Positions 16,270 through 24,550 are shown, numbered from the stretch's first letter. The stretch: 64,000 nucleotides of DNA from DATFDN01 sp035685165 (GCA_035685165.1 DASRBI010000023.1:1-64000), one strand, 5' to 3'. Notes: a model not told the origin generated them from the letters alone. Made by a program: numbers and translations.

Positions 16270-16569
16270 ATGCCGAAAGGCTACATCCTGGCCGAGGTCG
16301 AAGTCACCGACCCGGGCCTGTTCAATCAGTACCGCGAGAAGGTGATGGCCACCGTGCAGGCGTACGGCGGGCGCTTCGTCACCCGCGGGGGCGAGCCCGA
16401 GCGGCTCGAAGGCGACCGCCATCCGCACCGGATCGTGCTCTTGGAGTTCGACAGCCGCGAGCGGGCGCGGGAATGGTATTTCTCGGAACAATATCAGAAG
16501 ATCCTGCCGCTCCGCCTGCGCTCGTCTAACGCGCATGTCGTGCTGCTTACCGGCGCCGATCCGGCATAG
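16270..16569 (+). CDS. DUF1330 domain protein
   Basis: A 99-residue small cytoplasmic protein. MPKGYILAEVEVTDPGLFNQYREK is the typical DUF1330 (dimeric alpha/beta barrel) opening, and LLEFDSRERAREWYFSEQYQKILPLR is the conserved second half. Its function is unknown; the fold suggests a small-molecule binding or monooxygenase-like dimer. GGAGGAAC lies just before the ATG. The beta-propeller gene follows after 21 nt on the same strand. Confidence 0.85.
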   Translation: MPKGYILAEVEVTDPGLFNQYREKVMATVQAYGGRFVTRGGEPERLEGDRHPHRIVLLEFDSRERAREWYFSEQYQKILPLRLRSSNAHVVLLTGADPA

Positions 16570-16590
16570 GCAAAGCAAGGGGGAAACGCC

Positions 16591-17613
16591 ATGGCCACCA
16601 TCTACGCGGGCCTGCGCTCGGCGAAGGAAGGCGGCGCGGGCGGGCTTTATCGCCGCAACGGCGGCGGCAAGTGGGAGCGCACGCTCGATCAGGACACGCA
16701 GGCGATCACGCTCGATCCGCGCGATCCGAACGTCGTTCTCGCCGGCACGGTGGGCGGCCCGTACCGGAGCACCGACGGCGGACGGACCTGGAAACGGTGC
16801 GGCTTTCCCGATGACGGCGTGCAGATCTGGTCGCTCACGTTCGATCCTTCCGATCCGCGCACCGTCTATGCGGGTGGCTCACCGGTCAGCGTCTATCGCA
16901 GCGAGGACGGCGGCGAGACGTTCAAGCGCGTGGCGCGTCCCGTGCTGCCCGAGCATGTCAAAATGAGCTTTCCCTGCCGCGTGATGCGGATCGCCGCCGC
17001 GCCCGGCAAGCGGGGTGAGCTTTTCGCGGCCCTCGAAGTCGGCGGCGCGATGCGCTCGGCCAATGGCGGCGAGAGCTGGCAGGACTGCGCCGAGGATCTC
17101 ACGCGCTTCGCATCCCTGCCGCACCTCAAGAGCCGCATCGTCAGCGACAGCGAGGCGGAAGGAATCCTGGACGGCCACGCTATCGCCACCAGCGCCGCCG
17201 AGCCCGGCCGCGTCTATCTCGCGGTCCGCATGGGTTTGTTCATCAGCGACGATGCCGGGCGCACCTGGCAGAATCTGGAGGTCGGCAAATACTCGCCGCA
17301 GACCTACGGGCGCGATCTTCGCGTTTCGCCGCACGACCCGAACGTGATGTACGCCTGCCTCAGCCCCGCATTCACGTCCGGCACCGGATCGCTCTGGCGG
17401 AGCGACGATGCGGGGCGAAGCTGGCGGCGCTTCGACAAGGTGATGCCCGCCAACACGGCGATGAGCGTGGCGCTGCATCCGGCCGATCCGAAGCAGGTTT
17501 GCTTCACCGCCAAGACCGGGGGTGTGTTCGCCACCACGGACGGCGGCGAAAGTTGGCAGACCATTCCCTACCCGGACGGCGCCGGGGACGCCTACGCGCT
17601 CGCCTGCCGCTAA
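16591..17613 (+). CDS. BNR/sortilin-like beta-propeller protein
   Basis: A 340-residue protein made of repeated blades. Each carries an Asp-box-like motif (YRSTDGGRTWKR, YRSEDGGETFKR, MRSANGGESWQD, FISDDAGRTWQN, WRSDDAGRSWRR, FATTDGGESWQT). About six or seven blades fit a propeller of the WD40/YVTN/BNR glycosidase-like type. There is no signal peptide, so it appears cytoplasmic, unlike many relatives. Catalytic residues for a glycosidase are not identifiable. Its stop TAA overlaps the stop of the convergent glycosyltransferase gene. The function is unknown; it may pair with the DUF1330 protein just upstream. Confidence 0.8.
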   Translation: MATIYAGLRSAKEGGAGGLYRRNGGGKWERTLDQDTQAITLDPRDPNVVLAGTVGGPYRSTDGGRTWKRCGFPDDGVQIWSLTFDPSDPRTVYAGGSPVSVYRSEDGGETFKRVARPVLPEHVKMSFPCRVMRIAAAPGKRGELFAALEVGGAMRSANGGESWQDCAEDLTRFASLPHLKSRIVSDSEAEGILDGHAIATSAAEPGRVYLAVRMGLFISDDAGRTWQNLEVGKYSPQTYGRDLRVSPHDPNVMYACLSPAFTSGTGSLWRSDDAGRSWRRFDKVMPANTAMSVALHPADPKQVCFTAKTGGVFATTDGGESWQTIPYPDGAGDAYALACR

Positions 17614-19154
17614 CCAGGCTTCAGGCTGCGGAAATCCGTTCCGCGGAACACAAACACCTCGCCGATCTTCCGTCCGTGGGCTTCGATCGGCGCCGGCGGC
17701 AGCGCCGTGAGTGCGGCGAAGGACGGCGCCAGCCGCGCGGCTTCGTCCGGCCGTGTCGCCAGCACGAGCATGTTCCGCCCCGCGAAGCTTGAAGCGGGCG
17801 CGGCGATCCCGAACTCGCGCGGATCGTCGCACAGGCAGGTGACGGTAAACCCCGACCCCAGCCCGTGCGCGATCTTGCCGCCGTCCCGCCAGTTGGTGAC
17901 GCCGACGACCGTGCCGGAACTCACTGCGCCGCGCGCCTCAAGTTCCGCCCGCAACGAGGTCCAGTCGGTCGCCTCCGCCGCCAGATCGCGCAGATGCAGC
18001 GCCGCGAAGGCCGGATGCAGCCAGTCGAGCCGCACCGCACTCGCCACCACAGCGAGGCAGAGAAGGACGATCACCGCCGTCCAACGCACCGCGCGTGCCG
18101 CCAGCCTCGGCCGCGCGGCGAGCCACGCGCCGAGCAGCGGGAACAGCATCAAATAGCCGGGTGCGGCCCAGTGAAACAGCACCCGCCCGCGCGAGGTCAG
18201 CGCGACCGCGCAAAACACGAGGATCGGCGGCGCGGCAAGGAAGAGGAGGGCGACTTCCCGCGCGCGCGCTGAGAGTCCTCCCTCCCCTTGGGGGAGGGGG
18301 GACTCTTTTGTGTTTCGGTCGGCAAGCACTCCCCACACGGCCGCCGCCATCCCCGCCCAGATCCACGGCAGCACGAACAGCGCCTCGCCCGCGAGCACCG
18401 CGAGCGGCGCCAAGGGATGGAAGCGCAATCCGCCCGCCCGCGCGCCCTGGAAGGCGAACGACGCCCAGCCGTGCGCCGCGTTCCATGCAATTACCGGCGC
18501 GAAAACCGCTAGCGCGATCATGCCGGCGACATAGGGCTCGGCTCGCCATAACCAGCGCCGCCGCGGCGGCGAGCTCAGCAGGAAAGCCAACGCGCCGACG
18601 ATGCTCAGCACGGCAGTGTATTTCGAAAGCAGCGCCAGCCCGGCCCACGATCCGGTGCCGATCCACCACCGCCAGCCGCGATCCGAGATCGCGTGCACGA
18701 AACAGAGCGCGGCACCGGTAAGCGCGCAATCGAGCGGCCCATCCGGCAACACCCAGCTGCCCGCCGTGACGCCAAACACCGGCGACAGATTGAGCGCGAT
18801 CGCCGCGAATCGCCCCGCGCGTTCATCGGCGACGGCGGTGCCGAGGCGCAACATCAGCCATGTCGTCAGCGCGAACAGCGCGATGAACGGCGCGCGCACG
18901 GCAAGCGGCGCTTCGCTGGAAAACAGGTGGACCGCCGCCCATTGCATCCACCAGGCGGAAGGCGGGTGGTCGAAATAGCCGAACGCCAGATGCCGCCCCG
19001 TGGCGACCATGTAGCTCTCGTCGACGCCGAGGCCGAGCGCCCAGGCAAAACCCAGCCGCACCAGGCTGGCGATCAGGATGAAGAGCAGACCCTGCCGGGC
19101 GACACCGGCGGAAGCAGCGGCCGAACGAGACCTTTTAAGCGTGTCAGCCTTCAA
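17610..19154 (-). CDS. ArnT-like family 39 glycosyltransferase
   Basis: A polytopic membrane protein of about 514 residues with ten or more hydrophobic helices and the GT39/PMT opening. Motif GLGVDESYMVATGRHLAFGYFDHPPSAWWMQ contains the DE pair at the first periplasmic loop, and GSWVLPDGPLDC follows. Such enzymes transfer a sugar from a polyprenyl-phosphate donor to lipid A or another acceptor. The start is uncertain. TTG 19154 overlaps the stop of the upstream FAH gene and precedes the first helix. Residues near 305-320 (KESPLPQGEGG) come from a palindromic repeat inserted in frame. Confidence 0.8.
   Translation of the reverse strand: MKADTLKRSRSAAASAGVARQGLLFILIASLVRLGFAWALGLGVDESYMVATGRHLAFGYFDHPPSAWWMQWAAVHLFSSEAPLAVRAPFIALFALTTWLMLRLGTAVADERAGRFAAIALNLSPVFGVTAGSWVLPDGPLDCALTGAALCFVHAISDRGWRWWIGTGSWAGLALLSKYTAVLSIVGALAFLLSSPPRRRWLWRAEPYVAGMIALAVFAPVIAWNAAHGWASFAFQGARAGGLRFHPLAPLAVLAGEALFVLPWIWAGMAAAVWGVLADRNTKESPLPQGEGGLSARAREVALLFLAAPPILVFCAVALTSRGRVLFHWAAPGYLMLFPLLGAWLAARPRLAARAVRWTAVIVLLCLAVVASAVRLDWLHPAFAALHLRDLAAEATDWTSLRAELEARGAVSSGTVVGVTNWRDGGKIAHGLGSGFTVTCLCDDPREFGIAAPASSFAGRNMLVLATRPDEAARLAPSFAALTALPPAPIEAHGRKIGEVFVFRGTDFRSLKPG
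18272..18306. repeat. Palindromic repeat inside the glycosyltransferase gene
   Basis: Arm 18272-18287 (AGAGTCCTCCCTCCCC) and arm 18291-18306 pair in 15 of 16 positions around a TTG loop. On the coding strand it reads KESPLPQGEGG in frame. Identical peptide signatures come from intergenic palindromes in many alphaproteobacteria, so this copy has landed in a gene without breaking it. Confidence 0.8.
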
Positions 19155-19989
19155 CGACGCGCTGGGTCTGCACGCCCAAACCCTCGACCGAAAGCCGCAT
19201 CGTCTGCCCGGCGCGCAGGAAGATCGGCTCCGGCTTCTTGCCGAGTCCGACACCCGGCGGCGTGCCGGTGGAGATGATGTCGCCCGGATGCAGCGTGATG
19301 AAGTGGCTCACATACGTCACGAGCTTGCGGCAATCGAAGATCATCGTCTTCGTATTACCGTCCTGCATCATCTTGCCGTCCACCTCGCACCAGAGGCGCA
19401 GGTTCTGCGGGTCGGGCACCTCGTCCTTCGTCACCATCCAAGGGCCGGTGGGGCCGAACGTGTCGCAGCCCTTGCCCTTGTCCCAGGTGCCGCCGCGCTC
19501 CTGCTGGTATTCGCGCTCGCTTACGTCGTTGCAGACGCAATAGCCGGCGACGTAGCTCATCGCGTCGTGCTCGGGCACGTAGCGCGCCAGCTTGCCAATG
19601 ACGATGCCCAGCTCGACCTCCCAGTCGAGCTTCTTCGACCCGCGCGGCAGCTTCACATCGTCGTTTGGCCCGCAATAGGCCGACAGTGACTTCAAAAACA
19701 CGATCGGCTCCTTGGGGATCGGCGCGTTCGTCTCCGCCGCATGGTCGGCATAGTTGAGCCCGATGCAGACGAAATTCACCGGCCGCGCCACGCACGGCCC
19801 GAGCCGCACGCCGGGATCGACCTTCGGCAGCGTGGCGGGGTCGATGCTCCGCAACATGTTCAACGCCGCGTCGGAGAGTGCGAACCCGTCGATGTCACGC
19901 ACCACGGACGACAGGCAGCGGATCGTGCCGTCGCGGTCGAGCAAGGCGGGCTTCTCGGCGCCAGGCGGGCCGTAGCGCAGCAGCTTCAT
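19144..19989 (-). CDS. Fumarylacetoacetate hydrolase family protein
   Basis: A 281-residue FAH-fold hydrolase. Metal-binding and catalytic segments are visible: FVCIGLNYADHAAETN (near residue 75), LDWEVELGIVIGKLARYV (Glu pair), MSYVAGYCVCNDVSEREYQ and GDIISTGTPPGVGLGKKPEPIFLRAGQTM. It most resembles the 2,4-diketo-3-deoxy-L-fuconate/ureidoglycolate lyase branch. The next gene upstream encodes a DHRS6-like SDR, which matches the dehydrogenase that precedes this hydrolase in non-phosphorylative deoxy-sugar-acid pathways. The product would be pyruvate plus a hydroxy acid. The specific assignment is an inference from pairing. Confidence 0.85.
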   Translation of the reverse strand: MKLLRYGPPGAEKPALLDRDGTIRCLSSVVRDIDGFALSDAALNMLRSIDPATLPKVDPGVRLGPCVARPVNFVCIGLNYADHAAETNAPIPKEPIVFLKSLSAYCGPNDDVKLPRGSKKLDWEVELGIVIGKLARYVPEHDAMSYVAGYCVCNDVSEREYQQERGGTWDKGKGCDTFGPTGPWMVTKDEVPDPQNLRLWCEVDGKMMQDGNTKTMIFDCRKLVTYVSHFITLHPGDIISTGTPPGVGLGKKPEPIFLRAGQTMRLSVEGLGVQTQRVVEG

Positions 19990-20005
19990 CGCTTGTGTCC
20001 CTTCC

Positions 20006-20758
20006 TCAGATTGTCCAGCCGCCGTCGATCACCATCGTCGTGCCGGTCACGAACTTCGCTTCGTCGCTCGCCAGATATACGGCGAGCGCCGCGATCTCCT
20101 CGGGCGTGCCTAGCCGTCCGACCGGCTGGCGCGCGATGAAGGCCGCCCGCGCCGCCTCCATGCCGCCCGCCGCCTCGGCGTTGGCGGCGATGCGCTCCTC
20201 CAGGCTCGGCGTGTGGATCGTGCCGGGGCAGATCGCGTTGCAGCGTATACCCTGGCCGACGAAATCCGCGGCGACCGATTTCGTCAGTCCCACCACCGCG
20301 GCCTTCGTCGCCCCGTAAATGAAACGGCGCGGGGCGCCTTTGATGCTGCCGACGGCGGAGGCCATGTTGATGATGGACCCGTCGCCCTTCTGCAGCATTC
20401 CCGGCAGGAACGCTTTGATCGTGCGGAACATCGAGCGGACGTTCAGGTCGAACGCCAGCGCCCATTCGTCCTCGGTCGCGTCCAGGATCGTGCCCTGGTG
20501 CACGAAGCCCGCGCAGTTGAACAGGATATCGACCGGCCCGTGATCATCGGCCGCGCGCGCGATGTCGGCCGCGTGCAGCACGTCGAGCCGCGCCGTCAGG
20601 ATCGAATCGGAGGCGATCTCATGCACCTTCGCCTCGTTGATGTCGGTCGCCACTACCTTCGCACCCGAGGCGGCGAAGGCGAGCGCGGTGGCGCGGCCGA
20701 TGCCCTGCCCGGCCGCGGTCACGAAAGCGGTCTTGCCCGCAAGCCGTCCGTCGCTCAT
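20006..20758 (-). CDS. SDR dehydrogenase, 2-keto-3-deoxy-L-fuconate type
   Basis: A 250-residue classical SDR. It has NAD site TAAGQGIGRA (about 14-23), acidic Asp-Ile-Asn after beta-2 (VVATDINEAKVHEI, favouring NAD), NCAGFVHQGT, active site YGATK and ICPGTIHTPSLEERI. This is the DHRS6/BDH2 pattern, shared by L-2-keto-3-deoxyfuconate 4-dehydrogenase. The start ATG at 20758 fits. The FAH gene starts 17 nt after its stop, and the two products would act in sequence. 3-hydroxybutyrate dehydrogenase activity is an alternative. Confidence 0.85.
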   Translation of the reverse strand: MSDGRLAGKTAFVTAAGQGIGRATALAFAASGAKVVATDINEAKVHEIASDSILTARLDVLHAADIARAADDHGPVDILFNCAGFVHQGTILDATEDEWALAFDLNVRSMFRTIKAFLPGMLQKGDGSIINMASAVGSIKGAPRRFIYGATKAAVVGLTKSVAADFVGQGIRCNAICPGTIHTPSLEERIAANAEAAGGMEAARAAFIARQPVGRLGTPEEIAALAVYLASDEAKFVTGTTMVIDGGWTI

Positions 20759-20841
20759 CGCCCCCCCCCGCCGTTGGCGGGCCGAAAGTGGTCGGGCGCC
20801 TGGGCGGGTGTCAACCGGCCCGCCGTCTGTATGATCGGCCA

Positions 20842-21621
20842 ATGGCTTCACCCGATTCTCCCGCCGCCGCTCGCGTCGTCCTCGTGACCGGCGCGGCGAG
20901 CGGCATCGGCGCGGCGATCTGCCGGGCGCTCGCCGGACCGGGCGTTGGCCTCGCGGTGCACACGCGCCGAAACCGCGAACGGGCGGAGGCCGTGGCCGCA
21001 GCCGCGCGCGAAGTGGGCGCGCAGGCGTGCGTGCTGCTCGGCGACCTTGCCGAGGCGCGCACTGCGCCCGCGCTGATCGAACAGGCCGCCGACCGCTTCG
21101 GCCGGCTGGACGTGCTGGTCAGCAATGCCGGTTTCGCCGACCGCACGCCCGTTTCGCTGCTCGACGACACCACCTTCGCGCACTCGCACGAGGCGATAGC
21201 CGCCGCCTTCTTCCGCCTCGCCCGCGCCGCGATCCCCCGTCTGAAGGAAGGCCGCGACGCGCGTATCGTCGCCGTGTCCAGCTTCGTCGCGCATGTGTTT
21301 CGTCCCGGCGTGCCGGTGTTCGCCGCTTCCGCCGCCGCCAAGGCGGCGCTGGAGGCGCTGGTGCGGGCTCTGGCGATGGACCTCGCGCCGGCAGGCGTCA
21401 CGGTGAACGGCGTGGTGCCCGGTTTCATCCGCAAGGATGAAGGCGCGCACGCCGCCGTGCCGCCCGAGCGTCTCGCGCAGCAGCAAGCCGCGATCCCGCT
21501 CGGCCGCATCGGCCTGCCCAACGAGGTCGCCGCCGCGGTCGCGTTCCTCGCCTCGCCCGCCGCGGGCTACATCACCGGCCACATGCTGGCAGTGGATGGC
21601 GGGCTCGGGATGGGCCGTTGA
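20842..21621 (+). CDS. SDR family protein without the catalytic Tyr
   Basis: A 259-residue SDR-fold protein. The cofactor site VTGAASGIGAAI, the segment SNAGFADRTPVSLLDD and the C-terminal ITGHMLAVDGG are normal. At the active site, where SDRs read YxxxK, the codons give FAASAAAKAAL. Counting back from the Lys, the Tyr position is Ser, or, with a three-residue insertion, Phe. Oxidoreductase activity is therefore doubtful. The gene reads divergently from the DHRS6-like SDR (83-nt gap) and overlaps the nagZ start by 4 nt, so it is expressed with nagZ. Confidence 0.8.
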   Translation: MASPDSPAAARVVLVTGAASGIGAAICRALAGPGVGLAVHTRRNRERAEAVAAAAREVGAQACVLLGDLAEARTAPALIEQAADRFGRLDVLVSNAGFADRTPVSLLDDTTFAHSHEAIAAAFFRLARAAIPRLKEGRDARIVAVSSFVAHVFRPGVPVFAASAAAKAALEALVRALAMDLAPAGVTVNGVVPGFIRKDEGAHAAVPPERLAQQQAAIPLGRIGLPNEVAAAVAFLASPAAGYITGHMLAVDGGLGMGR

Positions 21622-22613
21622 AGGCCGCGATCGTCGGCATCGCGGGAACCGCGCTGAGCGGGGACGAGGCCGCGCTGTTCCGCGCCGCCCCGCCGCTCGG
21701 GGTGATCCTGTTCGCGCGCAACATCGAGAACCCGTCGCAGCTTCGGCACTTGATCGCGGAGGTCCGACGCTGCCTGCCACGCGGCGCGCTGCTGATGGTG
21801 GACCAGGAGGGGGGACGTGTGGCCCGCCTGCGTCCGCCGCCGTGGCGCCGGCATCCCCCCGCCGCCGCGTTCGGGGCGTTGTTCGCGAAAAGCCCGGCTG
21901 CCGGGCTGCGCGCGGCGTGGCTCGGCGGCGCGGCGATCGGCGCCGAGGCGGCCGAAGCCGGCTTCGACGTGGTGGCCGCCCCGGTGCTCGACCGCGCGGT
22001 GGCGGGGGCCGACCGCGTCGTGGGCGACCGCGCCTTCGGCGCTGATCCGCGCGTGATTGCCCGCCTCGCGCGCGCCTTCGCCGCCGGAGTGCTCGCCGCC
22101 GGGGTGCAGCCGGTCGGCAAGCACGCCCCCGGCCACGGGCGCGCCACCGCCGACAGCCACCGCGCCCTGCCGGTCGTGGCGGGCAGCGATGCGGATGCTG
22201 CGGCGGATTTGCTTCCCTTTCTGGCGAATCGCGACCTTCCCTGGATGATGACCGCCCATATCCTCTATCCGGCCTGGGACAGAAGGCCCGCCACTGTGTC
22301 GGCGGAGGTGATCGGGCGGGTCGTGCGGGAGAGGATCGGATTTGGCGGGGTGCTCGTGAGCGACGATCTGGCGATGGAGGCGCTCTCCGGCACGCCGGCC
22401 GAACGCGCCCTGGCGGCGCTGGCGGCTGGCTGCGACGTCGCCCTTTATTGCAGCGGCGCCTTTGAGCCGACTCGCGATCTGCTCGTGGGCTGCCCGTCGC
22501 TTGCGCCCGCCGCGCGCGCACGCCTCGCCGCTGCCCGCGCGCTCGCCGCACGCCGCCGGCTCGTGCTCGACGCGGCCTGCTTGGCCGCCGAACGGGATCG
22601 CTTGTTCGGATGA
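21618..22613 (+). CDS. nagZ: Beta-N-acetylhexosaminidase NagZ
   Basis: A 331-residue GH3 N-acetylglucosaminidase that removes GlcNAc from muropeptides during cytoplasmic wall recycling. Family landmarks are MVDQEGGRVARLRPP (about 60-74), KHAPGHGRATADSH (168-181, containing the flexible catalytic loop with the Asp/His dyad) and GVLVSDDLAMEAL (nucleophile Asp). The TTG at 21618 overlaps the stop of the SDR gene. The end overlaps the M50 protease gene by 4 nt. Confidence 0.9.
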   Translation: MKAAIVGIAGTALSGDEAALFRAAPPLGVILFARNIENPSQLRHLIAEVRRCLPRGALLMVDQEGGRVARLRPPPWRRHPPAAAFGALFAKSPAAGLRAAWLGGAAIGAEAAEAGFDVVAAPVLDRAVAGADRVVGDRAFGADPRVIARLARAFAAGVLAAGVQPVGKHAPGHGRATADSHRALPVVAGSDADAAADLLPFLANRDLPWMMTAHILYPAWDRRPATVSAEVIGRVVRERIGFGGVLVSDDLAMEALSGTPAERALAALAAGCDVALYCSGAFEPTRDLLVGCPSLAPAARARLAAARALAARRRLVLDAACLAAERDRLFG

Positions 22614-23320
22614 GCTTCGCTACCGCCGAGATCGTGCTTGCCGCCATCGCGGCGATCCTCGCCATCACGTTGCATGAAGCCGCGCACGGCTACGCCGCGC
22701 TCGCGCTCGGAGACGATACGGCGCGGCGCGCGGGCCGGCTCTCGCTCAACCCGCTGCGCCATGTCGATCCGGTCGGCACGCTGCTGCTGCCCGGGCTTTT
22801 GGTGCTCGCCCATTTCGTGTTCCACCTGCCGCTGATCCTGTTCGGCTGGGCCAAGCCGGTGCCGATCGGAGCGGCGAAGTTCCGCGATCCGCGGCGCGGC
22901 ATGATGATCATCGCCGCCGCCGGACCGGCGATGAACTTCCTGCTCGCGTGGCTCGCGGCGGTGGTGTTGACACGCGCGCCGCCTAGCCCGCTGGAGGAGA
23001 GCTTCCTCCTCTCCTTCATCCTGGTGAATCTGGTGCTCGGCCTGTTCAACCTGATTCCGATCCCGCCGCTGGACGGCGGGCGGATCGCGGTCGGGCTGCT
23101 GCCACTGCCGCTTGCCCGTATTTGGGCGCGCATGGAGGGCGCCGGGCTCGTGATCGTGCTCCTGCTGTTGTTCGTAGTGCCGGCGCTCCTTGCCGAACTC
23201 GGCGTCCGGTTCGACCCGATCCGCGGCGCGCTGTTCAGCGTGCTCGAGCCCGCCTTCGCCGCCGTGATGTGGCTGGCGGGGCATCCGATAGGACCAGGGT
23301 TCGGTGAGCGTTACCTCTGA
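22610..23320 (+). CDS. Site-2 protease-like M50 metalloprotease
   Basis: A 236-residue membrane protein with zinc motif HEAAH (22-26) in the first helix, the second ligand region NLIPIPPLDGGRI, and GPAMNFLLAWLAAVV. This is the compact group of bacterial M50 proteases (YwhC/YdaC-like) that lack a PDZ domain. It cleaves within the membrane; targets are unknown. It overlaps nagZ and scpA (17 nt), a coupling often seen for this trio in Rhodospirillales. Confidence 0.88.
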   Translation: MSFATAEIVLAAIAAILAITLHEAAHGYAALALGDDTARRAGRLSLNPLRHVDPVGTLLLPGLLVLAHFVFHLPLILFGWAKPVPIGAAKFRDPRRGMMIIAAAGPAMNFLLAWLAAVVLTRAPPSPLEESFLLSFILVNLVLGLFNLIPIPPLDGGRIAVGLLPLPLARIWARMEGAGLVIVLLLLFVVPALLAELGVRFDPIRGALFSVLEPAFAAVMWLAGHPIGPGFGERYL

Positions 23321-24056
23321 GCAAAGCCCAGAGGCGCTGGTCCTCCACCTGGAAGGCTTCGACGGGCCGCTCGACCTGTTGCTGGAGCTGGCGCGGGCGC
23401 AAAAGGTCGATCTGGCGCGCATTTCCATCCTGGCGCTAGTCGAGCAGTACCTCGCGGTGATCGAGAGCGCCCGCCGCTTGCGGCTGGAGGTCGCGGCCGA
23501 CTGGCTGGTGATGGCGGCGTGGCTCACCTGGCTGAAATCGCGGCTTCTCGTGCCCGAGACGGCGGACGAGGTGGAGGAAGGTGCGACTGCCGCCGAGGCG
23601 CTGGCTGGACTCTTGCGGGACTGGCAGGCGATCCGCCTTGCCGCGGCTTGGCTCGCTGCGCGCTTCCAGCTCGGTCTCGACGTGTTCGCCCGCGGGGCGC
23701 CAGAGGCCCATACTGAGATCGACCGCTCCCGCCTGCGCCTCGATCTGCCCGGCTTGGTCCACGCCTACATCGCCACGGCGCGCCGCGCGGCGGCGGCCCG
23801 CACCTATACGCCCCGGCCGCTCACCGTCTGGACGGTGAAGGAGGCGCTGGATCGGCTCGTTGCCATGCTCGGCCGGGCGCCGGACTGGGCGAGCCTCGAG
23901 CACTTTCTGCCCGCGCATCTGGCTGATCGCACCGAGCGCCGTGCCGCGCTGGCCAGCACCTTGATGGCCAGTTTGGAGCTGGCCCGCGAAGGTAGGGTGC
24001 GGCTGCGCCAGGACGCGCCCTTCGGCCCGGTGCTGATCGGCCGGGGCGAGCGTTGA
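23304..24056 (+). CDS. scpA: Segregation and condensation protein A
   Basis: A 250-residue ScpA kleisin. LEGFDGPLDLLLELARAQKVDLARISI is the conserved N-terminal Smc-contact helix. AADWLVMAAWLTWLKSRLLVP follows, and a C-terminal winged-helix region (about 170-250) binds the Smc head. Start GTG 23304 overlaps the M50 gene. ScpA works with ScpB and Smc in chromosome organisation. The scpB gene, which usually follows, is not here: the next gene is atpI. Confidence 0.9.
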   Translation: MSVTSEQSPEALVLHLEGFDGPLDLLLELARAQKVDLARISILALVEQYLAVIESARRLRLEVAADWLVMAAWLTWLKSRLLVPETADEVEEGATAAEALAGLLRDWQAIRLAAAWLAARFQLGLDVFARGAPEAHTEIDRSRLRLDLPGLVHAYIATARRAAAARTYTPRPLTVWTVKEALDRLVAMLGRAPDWASLEHFLPAHLADRTERRAALASTLMASLELAREGRVRLRQDAPFGPVLIGRGER

Positions 24057-24105
24057 ACCCAGCGGCCGCAGCATTTGCGGGTCGCCCACTTTGGGTCACC
24101 CATTC

Positions 24106-24134
24106 TTGACACCCCGGAAACCCGCCTGTAGCAA
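24106..24134 (+). promoter_or_regulatory. Candidate promoter of the atp F0 cluster
   Basis: TTGACA (24106-24111) is separated by 17 nt from TAGCAA (24129-24134), 40 nt before the atpI start. The -35 is a perfect consensus and the -10 is weak. It lies in the only sizeable gap between scpA and atpI. A direct near-repeat of GGGTCRCCCA lies just upstream at about 24080-24102 and may or may not matter. Confidence 0.4.
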
Positions 24135-24173
24135 GCGCCCGCCTTCCGGCAGGGCGATCTGCCCGGAGCGGAT

Positions 24174-24503
24174 ATGACCAAGGAACACGGCGGCGATCAG
24201 CCCTCCTTCGAGGAGCGGCTGCGCGTCGCGCGCGAGAAGCAAGGGCTGGAGCCCAAGCCGACGCGATCCGGCCCCAAGGCCGACGATCCCAGCCTGAGCC
24301 CCTTGGGCATCGGCGTGCGGGTTGCGGTCGACATGGCCTCCGCCCTTCTGGTGGCGATCGCCATCGGCTGGGGGATCGACCGGCTGACCGGGCTGCATCC
24401 GTGGTTCCTGATCGGGTTCGTTCCGCTCGGGGTCGCCGCGGGCGTCCTGAACGTTTGGCGCATGTTCGCGCCGAAGGACGGCCCGGGCCAAAAAGGCATC
24501 TGA
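24174..24503 (+). CDS. atpI: ATP synthase assembly protein AtpI
   Basis: A 109-residue protein with two transmembrane segments (about 48-70 and 75-97; VAIAIGWGIDRLTGLHPWFLIGFVPLGVAAGVLNVWRM) after a charged N-terminus. This is the AtpI/AtpQ family, which helps assemble the c-ring or moves Mg2+. It is the first gene of the F0 cluster and lies 47 nt before atpB. Confidence 0.85.
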   Translation: MTKEHGGDQPSFEERLRVAREKQGLEPKPTRSGPKADDPSLSPLGIGVRVAVDMASALLVAIAIGWGIDRLTGLHPWFLIGFVPLGVAAGVLNVWRMFAPKDGPGQKGI

Positions 24504-24550
24504 AAGGGCCGGCCGCTTCGTGCAGCCGGCCGCGCACAAGGGGGCGGGTC

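Noticed and set aside
20848..22668. Minus-strand open frame of about 600 codons opposite SDR and nagZ
   Set aside because: Arg/Pro/Ala-rich and without any motif; the plus strand carries conserved nagZ and SDR signatures.
24080..24102. Direct repeat GGGTCGCCCA/GGGTCACCCA as an operator for the atp promoter
   Set aside because: It is only two imperfect copies in GC-rich DNA, and similar words occur by chance; mentioned only as context.
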